Part shown: one piece after another, positions 31,991-42,691 of the stretch
Position numbering within the stretch: the stretch's first letter is position 1
How the letters are laid out: each line of letters opens with the position of its first letter
From: Shinisaurus crocodilurus
Taxonomy: Eukaryota; Chordata; Lepidosauria; Squamata; Shinisauridae
NCBI GenBank assembly: GCA_021292165.1
Contig: CM037877.1
Span: 10,097,980 to 10,161,979, forward strand
DNA: 64,000 bases
Direction: 5' to 3'
Notes under the pieces: model-generated
What the model was told of the DNA's origin: nothing
Database searches by the model: none
The model's input: the letters and a program-made list of their open reading frames with translations, nothing else
Made by a program: the position numbers and the translations under genes

Positions 31991-32268
31991 GCAGGTAGGT
32001 TGTAATTGAAACATCGGTTATCTTGTTGTCTGAACCCAGCTGAAATAACAAACCATGGTGTGCAACCCACAGTTCATAACCCAACAACAAACCATGGGCT
32101 CTCTTCATGGGTTGCTAGTGGATAACAAGTCATGGCTTGTTAGCACAGCTGGGTTCAGGCAACACGATACCCACATTTCAACAACAACCCACAGTTTAAC
32201 AACAACCCACAATCAACCCATATTTAACCCTTGAGTGTAGGTTATCATGTTGTCTGAGCCCAGTCAAT
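31991..32268. mobile_element. Double-palindrome element, copy 2 (left end lost)
   Basis: From GAAACATCGGTTATCTTGTT with internal CTGAACCCAGCTG, the central AACAAACCATGG core, GCACAGCTGGGTTCAGGC, and the right end ATCATGTTGTCTGAGCCCAGT. The left outer arm is missing. The base after the right end is CAATG. Confidence 0.82.
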
Positions 32269-32570
32269 GTCTACTGGATCACCCCTGTCCACATGTTTAT
32301 TGACACTCTCAAAGAATTCTAATAGGTTAGTGAGACAAGACTTCCCTTGTCTCACTAACAAGGGAAGCCATGTTCATTCTTTTCAGCTTACTAATTTTAT
32401 CTTTATTAATGCTCTCAACCAATTCACCCAGAACAGACATTAAGCTAGCCAGCCTGTAATTTTCTGGAACCCTTTTGAAGAATTGGTGTTACATTGGCCA
32501 TCCTCCAGTCCTCAGTGCACCCACTTGTTGGCAGGCAGGAGAGGAAGGCTGGGTTGTGATGAATACCTAT
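32269..32570 (-). mobile_element. CR1-type LINE ORF2 fragment (start of RT region)
   Basis: On the minus strand DWRMANVTPILQKGSRKL is the classic CR1 stretch just before the RT domain. Downstream, degenerate SLMSVLGELVESINKD and a TLLEFFESVNKHVD-like piece follow. Confidence 0.8.
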
Positions 32571-33330
32571 GGACAGTCTTACATACAAGGATGGAGAAGG
32601 ATCATGCTCAATCTCTCCTCCACGAATACATCTCCTAAAATATGGTGGGCAATCTTCCCTGAATGATAGCTTGCCTGCCGCTACTGATTGTCCTCTCAAA
32701 TGTGCAGCTGCTGGTGTATGTTGAGTGTGCCCAAAGGTGCACTCTTTGTTCATGTGGAGCAACAGTGTAGCCAATCAGGCCAGCACCCTGCATGAATTGG
32801 ATGTCACCTAGAAGACTTCCCAGATCCCTCTGCATCATGCAGAAGTCCCACAACAGAAGTTCCTCTGCAGATCAGTTATGGCAGAAAATGCTTTCGCTCT
32901 AGCTAGAAAATTGGAAAGCAACACACAGGGCATATGGGATGTTAGCCCATATCCATGTCTCTGTAAATTTGAAGAGATCAACAGGACTCCGATTTAATAT
33001 TTCCACAACTGTCATTCTGTGTTTCAGAGATTCATGCTAGTATCAGGCCTGCACCATTTATCTCAATTCTCATTCCCTTCTGACACTGCCAACCCTATCT
33101 CTGTGCTTTTTGATAATGCCACATCTTCTATTCCTTTTTCAAATCTGACCCTCCTGATTTCAAGCAAGTCTCTCTTCACACACCCCTTTTTTTGTCGTAA
33201 CTACACAAAATCATTTCCTTCCTAGTCACCATATCTAATTTGTTTATGGCTGACATAACCAAGATGAAAATAATTTCCATTTTAATCACCGCCTGCCTAA
33301 TATCCAACATATTTGATTGTGTGTGTGTTA

Positions 33331-33370
33331 GAGAGAGAGAGAGGAGAAAGAGAGAGAGAGAGAGAGAGAG
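33331..33370 (+). repeat. (GA)n microsatellite
   Basis: Two GA runs separated by GAGGAGAAAG. Confidence 0.93.
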
Positions 33371-33856
33371 GTGATCCTGTATATCATCTGACACACTATT
33401 AGTTGATCTCTTTGTGGGATTATTGGTGTGGTTAGGCCAAAGGCAGCCTTTGATCTTTTTTGAATGCTTTCTGCAATGGATAAATCCATCTTATTACAGG
33501 AAAGGGACACAAGCCTTGTTTAGATGATAACATTATACATTTTCTATCTCTCTTAGCACTAGGATGATTGTTGTTGTTGGTGTGTGTGTGTTAAAGAATA
33601 GCGGGCGGGTGGTGGTGGTTTGCCATCAATATCCCAGCCTGTATTGTTATGCGAGTTTCTATTACTTCCAGAAATACTTCCTGATCTGTCTTCTCAGAAG
33701 GTCCATATTAATTTGCTATGATCGTTTCATATTTTTTTTAATGCTATCTTTCACCTCGTATTAGTTTTTGCTGAGGCAGGAAAGCTACACGGCCTCTTTC
33801 TTTTTGTGCAAGGAAAATATGCCTTTTTTTGTCCCTTACTGGGACATTTGTACTTA

Positions 33857-33874
33857 TCTCTCTCTTTCCCTCTC

Positions 33875-33906
<32 letters not shown>
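33857..33906 (+). repeat. (CT)n low-complexity tract
   Basis: Interrupted TCTC runs. Confidence 0.9.
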
Positions 33907-33907
<1 letters not shown>

Positions 33908-34121
33908 TAAATCGTACATGCCAGTGCTTTAATATTGAATTATGTTTCCTTTAATTTAGTCAAAAACATAAAAGCAGAAGAAGAGCCCTGTTGGATCATC
34001 AGACCGACGTTCCATTTAGTCCAGTATCCTCCTTCCCAACACTGGCCCACCAAAGATGCTTCTTTGGAAGAACCCCAAGTTAAACCCCCTTTTGTCAAAC
34101 ACTTTTACATACATGAGAGCG

Positions 34122-34300
34122 GGTGTGGTATAGGGTAGCGGATAAGAGAAGGAGGTGGGAAGGGCCTGGTTTAAATCTGGTTTCAGCGGTGCCCTCACTA
34201 GGTGGACTTAGACAAGTCTCTATGTCTAGGCCTCGGTCCTGGCACCTGTAATATGGGTGTAATAAAGTGATCTCTTGTACCTTACTGTGGTGTAATCCTT
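34122..34300 (+). mobile_element. Old tRNA-derived SINE
   Basis: GAGAGCGGGTGTGGTATAGG followed by GCCTGGTTTAAATCTGG (B-box position), TTAGACAAGTCTCTATGTC and ACCTGTAATATGGGTG, the order of the SINE at 63605 but strongly diverged. Confidence 0.6.
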
Positions 34301-34525
34301 TCTCCCTTCTCCCAGCCTATGGTCCCCCAAAGGAGGGTCAGCCTTGGCTTTGGCCTAGTCAGGTCATTCTCACCTATCTCAGGCTCCAGCCTTAAACCAC
34401 TACTATTATACTCCTTTCTGTCAGGAGTAAAAATGGTGTGTGTGATATGCCCTTGATCGGTTCCTTCTTATTTTTAATCAAAAGTACGGTGATGAATCAG
34501 GTACAGACTCAGAGTAGCAGAACTG

Positions 34526-34570
34526 CAGGAAAAAAGGCAGGGTATAAATGTAATAAATAAATAAATAAAT
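34526..34570 (+). mobile_element. SINE tail fragment
   Basis: GCAGGAAAAAAGGCAGGGTA then TAAATGTAATAAATAAAT, matching the tail at 11186-11241. Confidence 0.75.
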
Positions 34571-34864
34571 TTATTAAGTTTACAGTAAATAAACTTTATC
34601 AGATTTTTCTTTTCTTTTAAAAATGTAATGTTCTTGTTCTCAGTTACGTGTTACTTTAGCATCTTTTCTTAATCCAACCCAACCTAAGGCATAAAACCAC
34701 GCCTCCCTGTCCCCAGGAGTTGCTTTTCATTTTCCTCAGCCCCAAAGGACCCAACTCTCTCCTCACAAAAAACCCCTCTCCCTCCAACTCCCCCTCCTGA
34801 CAGCATTCTCCTTGACCAGTCACATGGCACCAGGCTCTCACGAAGTTCCATGCATCCTCACACT

Positions 34865-35377
34865 CCCTCTGTTACAATGGGATATAGTTATGTTCATTTG
34901 GTTGTGACTATAGCTCAGCAGGAAGTCCACAGCAAGTCCCCAATAACTTAGAAAAGCAGGATTCAGGAGAAAGGAGCCACCTCCAACAACCAGGCAGCGC
35001 AGGTCACGAGTGAAAGTTTGAATGGAGAGTGATTGAGGAAGGCATCAACAGGCAACGGATGGAGGCTTGCAGTGATTAGATTTAATATGTACGTTACCAA
35101 ACGTGCAGGAAGATTATCCTGAAAAGAAATGGCTTCCCCCCCCCCCCCCCGCCGGGCAGACTCAACCAGAAGCTTCAGCTGATCAGGAAGGCAGGCTAAA
35201 CTTCTCACATAAGACTGGCTAACTCATCATGTAGGCAGACCCACAAAACACAAAGAGTAGGGCCATCAGCAGAGATTCAGGGCACCAGGGGGACAGAGAC
35301 CCCCCCCCCCCCCGCGCTGCTCTCATATCTCCAAGAAGGCAGGATAAAGGGTATAAAAACCAAGAGTTTTAGCAATG

Positions 35378-35414
<37 letters not shown>

Positions 35415-35942
35415 CCGAGAGAGTCATCCTAAGTTGTCCAGCTGAGCTTGGAACGCAGACCTCTCAAGCACCTTCTGCCTCCACCGGAGCTACAGCTGGA
35501 GATTCACTGCAGGGAGCCTCAGTGGACAGGTAGTAACCGGAACTTCTTTCTATCCCTTTAGATGGAAGCCTTTCTTCCACCCCCTTCTTCTATTTAGGCT
35601 GTCAGGGCCAAAAGGGACTCGTTTTCCTCTCCAGAATATAGAGTGTGTTTGAACTACATAGCGTAAGGATATTTTGCTGCCTGAAATCACTAGGTTCGCT
35701 TTAGCCACAAGTAAGACACTGTACCTACTCGGTATTTCCTCGTTAATAAAACAAACCTTTTGTTTCTAGATTATCTCTCTCTGTGTGTGTTTGTTTAAGT
35801 GTAAAAGGGCAAAGCACATACTCCACCCAGCAATGAGCGTTTTACCTCAGCTGCAGATCCCAAACCTTTTGTAAGAGTGTGGGGTTAGTCCCTCTCTCCT
35901 CAGAGGGAATCTAACACCCAAATTATCTGTTGTAACACCCCC
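34865..35942. mobile_element. Solo LTR of an endogenous retrovirus-type element
   Basis: The unit 34870-35937 (1,068 bp) begins TGTTACAA and ends TTGTAACA, a perfect 8-bp inverted end with TG...CA. In plus orientation it has a TATA box TATAAAA at 35352-35358 and AATAAA at 35745-35750, in the order expected for U3-R-U5. Flanking 5-mers are CCCTC and CCCCC, a TSD with one mismatch at best. No gag, pol or env is adjacent. C-runs (35136, 35300) and (GT)n at 35380-35412 lie inside. Orientation plus is inferred from these signals. Confidence 0.72.
35380..35412 (+). repeat. (GT)n microsatellite inside LTR
   Basis: About 16 GT units just downstream of the TATA box. Confidence 0.95.
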
Positions 35943-36008
35943 AGACAACCTTCTATGTATGGATACCCAGATTATACACAAAAAATTAATCCCACTTACA
36001 TTGATGTA

Positions 36009-36722
36009 TACTAGCTGTTGCCCGCGGCCACGCTCGCATGGATTTTAGGATTTGGTATAATTGCTTTTAAAAGAAATATGTATGGAAAAGATGCAGTGTC
36101 TCTGACTGAAAGTGTAACGTTTAGGCTGGGTGCTGGCAGCAGAAATCTTTTGTGACAGAAATATCTGTTCTTAAAGAAAAATCAGGTTAATCCTGAGAGT
36201 CTACAGGTGATGAAGAGTGAGCATTCCAAGTTTGGGGTAGATCCGTCTAAACCTGATGGAGCCTATGCGACGATGCCCCCCACACAACAGTCAGTCAGTC
36301 ATTTAAAAAGTTTCCCTCCCTTTCACCCCGTCATGTAAAAAGTTTCCCTCCCTTTTCACCCGCTCAGAGAACATTCTAAATGGCCTAGAGGAGATTTGCA
36401 TACCCAGCCCTATTGGCCCTTGCAGGAATTCATACGAACATTCTAAGTGTCGTATGGGTTATTTGCATAACTGCTGCTATTGGCTCCTGCAGCAAGTTGG
36501 CTCCTGCAGCAATTATGAGGTGAGGGCTATTTGCAGAACTGCAGATATGAGAGTGGGGTGATTTTGCCCCCTTTTTTCACCCCCTTAGGGATGGAATTTC
36601 CCAAAATCCTTCCTTAGTGGGGGTCTACGTCATAAAAGCAATGTCCCTTCAAAATTTCACGTTCCTAGATTAAACGGTTTGAGCTGGGCGTTGATGAGTC
36701 AGTCAGTTAGTCAGGACACCTC

Positions 36723-36726
<4 letters not shown>
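36009..36726 (+). mobile_element. Unclassified 720-bp repeat (CTAGCTGTTGCCCGCGG head)
   Basis: The head TATACTAGCTGTTGCCCGCG and the tail TTGATGAGTCAGTCAGTTAG / GTCAGGACACCTCCTTTTAT recall a type of non-coding repeat seen in many animal genomes. The interior has direct repeats (AAAAAGTTTCCCTCCCTTT twice near 36305-36357; TGGCTCCTGCAGCAA twice near 36480-36510). No coding sequence. It ends in the (AT)n run at 36727-36763. The class is unknown. Confidence 0.55.

Positions 36727-36763
<37 letters not shown>
36727..36763 (+). repeat. (AT)n microsatellite
   Basis: About 18 AT units at the end of the unclassified repeat. Confidence 0.95.
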
Positions 36764-36765
<2 letters not shown>

Positions 36766-36779
36766 CCTGCTTAGCTCAC

Positions 36780-36935
36780 AATCTAGGCTCCTGATGAGGG
36801 GAAGGTGGATCCTACTCGATTCCATTAGGAGGTGACCAACTTTAAATTGTTGTAACCCACACCCTTTGATGACATTTCAGCAGATAAGGTGGAATATAAA
36901 TTTCAATAATAAATAAAATAATAAAATAAATTCCC
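36780..36935 (+). mobile_element. L2/CR1-like LINE tail
   Basis: TTAAATTGTTGTAACCCACA, GCAGATAAGGTGGAATATAA and ATTTCAATAATAAATAAAAT form a LINE-type 3' UTR and tail. Confidence 0.55.
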
Positions 36936-39258
36936 TTGGGGGTAATTTGTCAGGGGCTGCATGCCACCAGTAGGTGAGGGCGTGGGGCCAAAGCCAGGGG
37001 TGGTCAGGACCAGACCAAAAGTGGGTGGGGTCACACGAACACCCTCTTTTTCTTTGTGTCACCCCCTTTTCTCCCTTCTTCCTTCCCACCCAGTAGCCTC
37101 ACCCTCTACTGAAAATAAGCCTATGTAAGTGTATTATTACATTTGTCTCACCTCCTTGTTCTTCGCTTCCCTTTTAACAGTCCTTCCTCTGACGAGTTTT
37201 GACTTTCTGGAAAGCATGTTCTCATCAGCAGAGGTGACTGAGGGAAACTTCCTGGTTTGGAGCGTGAAATCCAAAGTCACTTTCAGACTTGCAAATGACA
37301 TAATTTAGAACAATAATGAAGAGAAATCTTGCCAACGTGTCTCCTTGTAGGTAACCTGGCTGTGGTTGTACAGAACCCCAGAGACAGATACTCATCTGTA
37401 CGTGCTGTGCGCGTAGCCATAAATTCAGATGGCACATTAACGTCATTAACCATTTCGCTTCCTGGATAGATATATTAAGGGCCCGGAGGTTCTAAGATGA
37501 TTTTCTAATTCCTGATAGATGAACAGCTTCACTCCCCAGAAACAGAGTGCTTGGAGTTAACAAAAATGAACCATTAAAGCCTTATGTCATAAATGTCCAG
37601 ATGGATATTCTAATAAGAGTGAAGACATCCCCCCTTTAATTTTAACGACTCAATGACAGTATCATAGCTCAAGTATCAAGTACAATCCAGAGACAAAGTA
37701 TTCCCTATCAACTCTCATTGAGCTAGTTGAACTGTGGGCCGATTCACTAGTTCTACTGGCCTCTGCTCCAACCACTCCATTTGAGAACTCACAGTGTCCT
37801 ATGGGAACTGGAAAGAAGCACATCATGGATTTCAGCTACAGCTATTGTCTCAGTCTGAAAGGTCTGGGGATTATCCAAGCTACAGCCTCACACTGTAGCC
37901 TCACACTGGTTTAGCACTCATAGCTTGGGTGGCCATGTGTCCTAATCTACTGAGGAGAGTCCTCATCCTCGACTTGAAGGCATCTTTTCTATGACAGGCT
38001 GTTCAGGCTGAGTCCAGGTTTAAAGATTACCCTAAGAAGCTGTAAGGAGAGTAGGGGCCTTGAAGTTACCACCTGGGCAGCAAGGCATACAGTTCACCCA
38101 GCCACAGTTTTTCCCACTAGGGTGAGATGTATTCTAATTCAACTTAATTACAGGAAATATTTCTAAATTTGCATTGAATTGATACATATAAATCAACACG
38201 TGCAAATGTTATGCAAATTTTCATTCTCTTTTGTCCTCTTTTTGGTTGATGAATTGCCTCTTCTTTGGCAATGCATAAATAGACTTGCAAGTCATTCCCC
38301 CTTCCCATGTGACATACATCTCAGGATGGGTGTAAGGATTTTTGTCAGAAATCTCAGCACCTTGAAAGCAATATAACCAAAATAACCAATAAATGTACAT
38401 CTGTAGGTTGCTCGTGTCAGCATAGGAATGGGAGAACAAGCCATGTTCAGGGTCCTTGAGGTTCTCCATTTTCTACCTTAATGTCCATCTCGCCTCTGGA
38501 GCTTTGGAATCTTGGAGACCTGAGGAGGTGCTGATGCAGTCCCTTGCTCCCAGCACCCATATGGGTTGTTCAAGGGCAGGTGGGAAGTTCCACATTTTTA
38601 GGGGCAAGAGGCAGCTTCCCCTAGTGAGGCCTATCTTTGTTGGCCACACTTTGTGGATTCCAGTGTCGTTGCTTCAGCAAAGCCTGTCTACAAGGATAAT
38701 TCAAAGCAGGGTTAGTTTTTCTGGCTAGATCCGGTGGGGTGGGGGACTCATATTGCAGACTTTAGGCTTAGGGAGATGATTGAGGGATGGGTTAGACATT
38801 CCCCCACCACTGCAACAATTGACGACCAGGCAACCAATAACCCCTGAAGCTCTGGTAGGCCCATCTGAAAAGTAGAGAGCCCTATGTTTCTCTCAATATG
38901 AGGCACTGCTTTTTTCAGGATGTCTCACTGACAGCATGTTTTTTGTGGGGTTTTTGGTGCTGCTAGAATTGGAGAAATGGTAGCTTGTTCGAAAACAGAT
39001 TGCTCACCCAGGGCTTTTGCATTACAGGATTTACACATAGCAGAAAGGGTAGCTGTCCTTTGATTCCAGTGCTCCAACATGGACCAGAAGCATAAAGATT
39101 CTTTGATATCCTGAAGTGACAGATTCATCCATCCAGGCAAGGGGCTCTGGGCGCTTTGCTTTTAGATGTCTGGGTTTTAATGTTAGTGTTGAATTAAGGC
39201 TGTCACCTCTATTTTTCTGACAGGCTCCTCCTCCTGTCTGCCATGTAACAGCTATATG
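36936..39258. other. Mostly unannotated; one candidate conserved patch
   Basis: 37440-37720 is AT-rich and repeat-free (GTCATTAACC, CTAATTCCTGATAGATG, GAACCATTAAAGCC) and may be conserved. The rest shows no gene or recurring repeat. Confidence 0.35.
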
Positions 39259-39267
39259 GCAGACAGG
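39233..39267. other. 12-bp perfect inverted repeat at LINE insertion site
   Basis: CCTGTCTGCCAT at 39233-39244 and ATGGCAGACAGG at 39256-39267 flank an 11-nt loop. The right arm overlaps the target-site duplication of the Vingi-like LINE. Confidence 0.85.
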
Positions 39268-40899
39268 TCCATCCATCAGGCGATCACTCGTGACCGAGTA
39301 AGATTGTCTTCCGGGATAAAAGGAGGAGATTCTAAAGAAGATTGTGTAGACTCTAGCGATGGGTCCGTAAGTGACTGTGGAGGCCAATTCTAGATCCACA
39401 CAGCTTCCCACAGTGAGGACACAGGTTACCAGATAGAAGATGGTCCTGTAAAGGATTCATTTGACGTGCTTTTCGCTTAGCACGTTTCTCCCTTTCACCT
39501 TGCACTCGGGCTTCTTCAAAGTCCATGGAACCTTTGTGAAAGGCCAACCTCCATTTAGATCGTTCATGGGCCAGAGCTTCCCAGTTTTCGATGTTTATAT
39601 TGCATTTTTTTAGATTTGCCTTATGAACATCTTTAAACCTCTTATATTGACCACCGATATTCCGCTTTCCATCCTTGAGTTGGGAGTAAAGTAACTGCTT
39701 TGGGAGACGGCAGTCAGGCATTCGAACAACGTGACCGGTCCACTGAAGTTGGCGTTGAAGGATCATTTTTTCAATGCTAGTAGTCTTTGCTTCTTCCAGT
39801 ACACTGACATTTGTTCGCCTATCTTCCCAAGTAATTTGCAGGATTTTCCGGAGGCAACGTTGATGAAACCTTTCAAGGAGGTGGAAGTGACGTTTATAGA
39901 TAGTCCATGTTTCGCAGGCATACAATAAAGTTGGTAATACAGTGGCTTCATAAACCAGTGTTTTGGTCTTCTTACAAATATCCCGATCCTCGAACACTCT
40001 ATGTTTCATTCGAGAAAATGCGGCACTTGCGGAGCTCAGACGATGCTGGATTTCACTGTCGATGTTAGCTGTAACAGAAAGATAGCTGCCAAGATAGAGA
40101 AAATGATCAACATTTTCCAGTATTGTCCCGCCAAGCTGGATAGATGGCATCACCAAAGGATTGGCTTGCACTTGCTGATGAAGCACTTTGGTTTTTTTGA
40201 TGTTAAGTGAGAGACCAAGTTTTTCGTATGCTTCTGCAAAAGCATTTAGGATAGTTTGGAGATCATCCTCTGAATGTGCGGAGACCACATTATCATCAGC
40301 ATACTGAAGTTCCACAACGGAGGTTGTAATTACCTTACTTTTTGCTTTCAGCCTGCTGAGATTAAAAAGCTTTCCATCTGTTCGATATATAATTCCCACA
40401 CCGGTGGGAAGTTTCCCCTCGACAAGATGTAAAACCATGGCGATGAAAATGGCAAATAATGTTGGGGCGATAACACATCCCTGTTTAACACCTGATCCCA
40501 CTTTAAATGGAGCACCATGAGAGCCGTTGTTGTCCAAAACCGTTGCCGTCATGTTGTCATGGAGAAGTCGCAAGATATTCACAAATTTATTGGGGCATCC
40601 AATTTTCATAAGGATAGTCCAGAGAGCTGTACGGTCTACAGTATCAAAGGCCTTAGCCAAATCGATAAATGCCATATAAAGGGGTTGATTTTGCTCCCGG
40701 CATTTTTCTTGGAGCTGACGTGCAGTAAAAATCATGTCTACTGTCCCTCTAGAGGGGCGGAAACCATATTGAGTTTCAGGGAGGATCTCTTCTGAAATAG
40801 ATAGAAGACGGTTTGCGAGAATCCTAGCAAATATTTTACCTGCGGTTGCTAGGAGAGAAATGCCCCGATAGTTTCCACAGTCTGTTCTATCAGACAGGT
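39260..40899 (-). mobile_element. Vingi/Ingi-like LINE, 5'-truncated, with 9-bp TSD
   Basis: The insert 39269-40890 is bounded by CAGACAGGT at 39260-39268 and 40891-40899. On the minus strand it starts inside the RT domain and ends with a UTR whose end is CAATCTTACTCGGTCACG, AGTGATCGCCTGATGGATGG. The UTR also appears at 4455-5935, 45147-45227 and 53266-53478. Family assignment is by protein style; an alternative lineage is possible. Confidence 0.88.
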
Positions 40900-40906
40900 A
40901 CCTCAT
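39353..40906 (-). CDS. LINE reverse transcriptase ORF, 517 open codons, 5'-truncated
   Basis: A non-LTR reverse transcriptase that would prime its own RNA at a nick. Visible RT motifs: CGNYRGISLL (residues 10-19), LAKAFDTVDR (83-92, first catalytic Asp), GSGVKQGCVIAPTLF (137-151) and the catalytic YADD (202-205). Past RT is TLLYACETWT, then WTGHVVRMPD. The C-terminus is a zinc-finger-like CPHCGKLC...HSHLRTHR (from ~495). The endonuclease domain and the RT start are missing. About the first five residues (MRYLS) are host DNA and TSD. No stop or frameshift, so it is recent, but it cannot be autonomous. Confidence 0.88.
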   Translation of the reverse strand: MRYLSDRTDCGNYRGISLLATAGKIFARILANRLLSISEEILPETQYGFRPSRGTVDMIFTARQLQEKCREQNQPLYMAFIDLAKAFDTVDRTALWTILMKIGCPNKFVNILRLLHDNMTATVLDNNGSHGAPFKVGSGVKQGCVIAPTLFAIFIAMVLHLVEGKLPTGVGIIYRTDGKLFNLSRLKAKSKVITTSVVELQYADDNVVSAHSEDDLQTILNAFAEAYEKLGLSLNIKKTKVLHQQVQANPLVMPSIQLGGTILENVDHFLYLGSYLSVTANIDSEIQHRLSSASAAFSRMKHRVFEDRDICKKTKTLVYEATVLPTLLYACETWTIYKRHFHLLERFHQRCLRKILQITWEDRRTNVSVLEEAKTTSIEKMILQRQLQWTGHVVRMPDCRLPKQLLYSQLKDGKRNIGGQYKRFKDVHKANLKKCNINIENWEALAHERSKWRLAFHKGSMDFEEARVQGEREKRAKRKARQMNPLQDHLLSGNLCPHCGKLCGSRIGLHSHLRTHR

Positions 40907-41385
40907 GGTTCTCTACCTGTTGGAAATAACTCTACCTATAGATTTAGCTGGTGCAGATGGGTGAGAATTTTGTTTGGTTCCTTGTCTGATGAGAACTTAC
41001 CAATATTCACAAATCTGTTCATAAACGGGACAGAAAGAACTTCACTTTTAAAAATAAATAAATGAATAAAATAAAATAAAATATGGTAGAAAGAAATGAA
41101 AACTGACAGATACATCTATCCCCAGTGAGACAGCTTGAGGTGGTACCACACTTTTATGGCTGAGTGTTATCTGGGGATGGATGTGCAGTCGAACTGATGA
41201 TGGTGATTGCTCTATTTTCTGTTACATTTTGGGACCTAATCAGCATTGGTACTGAGCAAGTGCAACCACAACGAGAATGGAGGGGGAATTATTGGACAAC
41301 ATACCTCAGCCAAATCATCAAGAAGACTGCACACAGAAGCTGAACGTGCCCAAGTGGATTCATGTGTTCAGAAGATTCTCTATCT
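40907..41385. other. No recognised feature
   Basis: A-rich (AAAT)n-like run at 41048-41082; otherwise unique. Confidence 0.45.
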
Positions 41386-41565
41386 GTTAAGGATGTATGA
41401 GTTTTCTTAAGTCCATTCCATCTGTTCCATCTGTGTTTTGTGGATTGTCAGGCATCTTTCATCCCATTGTCTGCACACTGACAGAACTGGATTTTTGTGA
41501 GGATTTTGTTCCCGTTTGCAAATGTGCATTTGCGCGAATACTCCCAAAATGTAAAAAAAAATTAA
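41386..41565 (-). repeat. AT-rich interspersed repeat, copy C
   Basis: Begins GTTAAGGATGTATGAG and continues CATTCCATCTGTTCCATCTG, ATTGTCAGGCATCTTTCATC, GACAGAACTGGATTTTTGTG and GTTTGCAAATGTGCATTTGC: the reverse order of copies A and B. Confidence 0.72.
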
Positions 41566-42009
41566 TGAATTTTTAAAAATAAAATCAAAATGGCAGCTCC
41601 CAGGTCCAGGGCAGGTGTCACCAGTGGCCCCTGCCGAGGCACTGGGGGCCCAGAAGCAGCCCACAAGTGTTGTGTGCTGATGTCTCATCTAATGATGATA
41701 TATCAGCAGGGACAGGGGTTGGCATCTGCTCAGTTTGGGGCTACATTCTTTTTGGAACTGGCACCTTAGATAAGCCTTCCTGAGCTCTTCCTTGCAGGCC
41801 TTGAGTACGCTAGCAAAAATGCTTCCCTTTTGATCAGCTTTTGGCCTTGCAGTGTTTGTTCTACTTTTTCACCACTGTGGGAAGCCTTGAGTGAAGAATT
41901 CAATAGGGCCAAATGCATAGGTCTGTGTCTAAAAACCCCACAAAAACATACACAATACTGCTGAAACTTCTAGTGGCTTTTTTTCTAAAAAAAAAAAAAT
42001 TTTGCTAGG

Positions 42010-42320
42010 AGGGAGGAATTACTGACCCTGGATTTTTCATGAGTTGAGAAAATTTAGATTTATAATTTAATGGCCTTAGAGTTTTGTTTTAATTACGGGG
42101 AAATAATTTGAGGGAGATTGGTAATAGGCAAAACTTGGAGACCTTTTTGTTCTTCAGTGCAGTGAAGGAAACCTCATTAGAGAGGATTTTCTTAGTTAGC
42201 AGGGCTTCGGGGTTAATGAGCTGTGAGTGATAATATATAGTAGTAATCCCTCATGGCTGTAACAAGTTGTATTTTATAAACTCCTTAATCTCCATGGCGA
42301 AAGAGGTGTGGAATATTGGA
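42010..42320. promoter_or_regulatory. Candidate conserved non-coding block
   Basis: AT-rich and without repeats: AGATTTATAATTTAATGGCC, TTTTAATTACGGGGAAATAA, CGGGGTTAATGAGCTG. Homeodomain-type cores are dense, but this is composition evidence only. Confidence 0.3.
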
Positions 42321-42454
42321 GAAGAGGAGAAACTCATTTGCAAAGCTCCTGGAACTTCTAAAGCTTTTGAGAACTGAAAACTTGTATTTAAAAAAGGGTG
42401 TGAGCCGTTCACAAAGAACACTGGCCCAGTTCTCACAAAAATGGCTACGGTGAT

Positions 42455-42670
42455 AATGAGATAGTGTAGTTAAAGTGATGGGTTAGAATGAAGAAGACGT
42501 GATTTCAACACCCTAAGCAGCCATAAATCTGGCTGGATTGCCTTGGGGCAGTTTCTCTCTCTTTCCTACCTCAGAAGGTTGTTGTGTAAATAAAAGGGGG
42601 GGAAAGCCATGCACAGTGTCCTGAGATCCTTGAAAGTAGGATGAAATAAATATCTCTGGCTCTGATCTGT
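42455..42670 (+). mobile_element. Old MIR-like SINE
   Basis: GGTTAGAATGAAGAAGACG, TTTCCTACCTCAGAAGGTTG, TTGTGTAAATAAAAGGGG and CTTGAAAGTAGGATGAAATA reproduce the SINE order (anticodon-side, CORE, tail). Confidence 0.6.
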
Positions 42671-42691
42671 ACCACTTCAGAGTGTTGTTGC

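Larger units (their letters stand above)
32571..34120. other. No recognised gene; GA and CT tracts
   Basis: Contains (GA)n at 33331-33370 and (CT)n at 33857-33906. The patch 33640-33780 is AT-rich. No supported gene. Confidence 0.45.

Noticed and set aside
39031..39411. 126-codon minus-strand frame
   Set aside because: Reads the LINE 3' UTR out of frame into host DNA.
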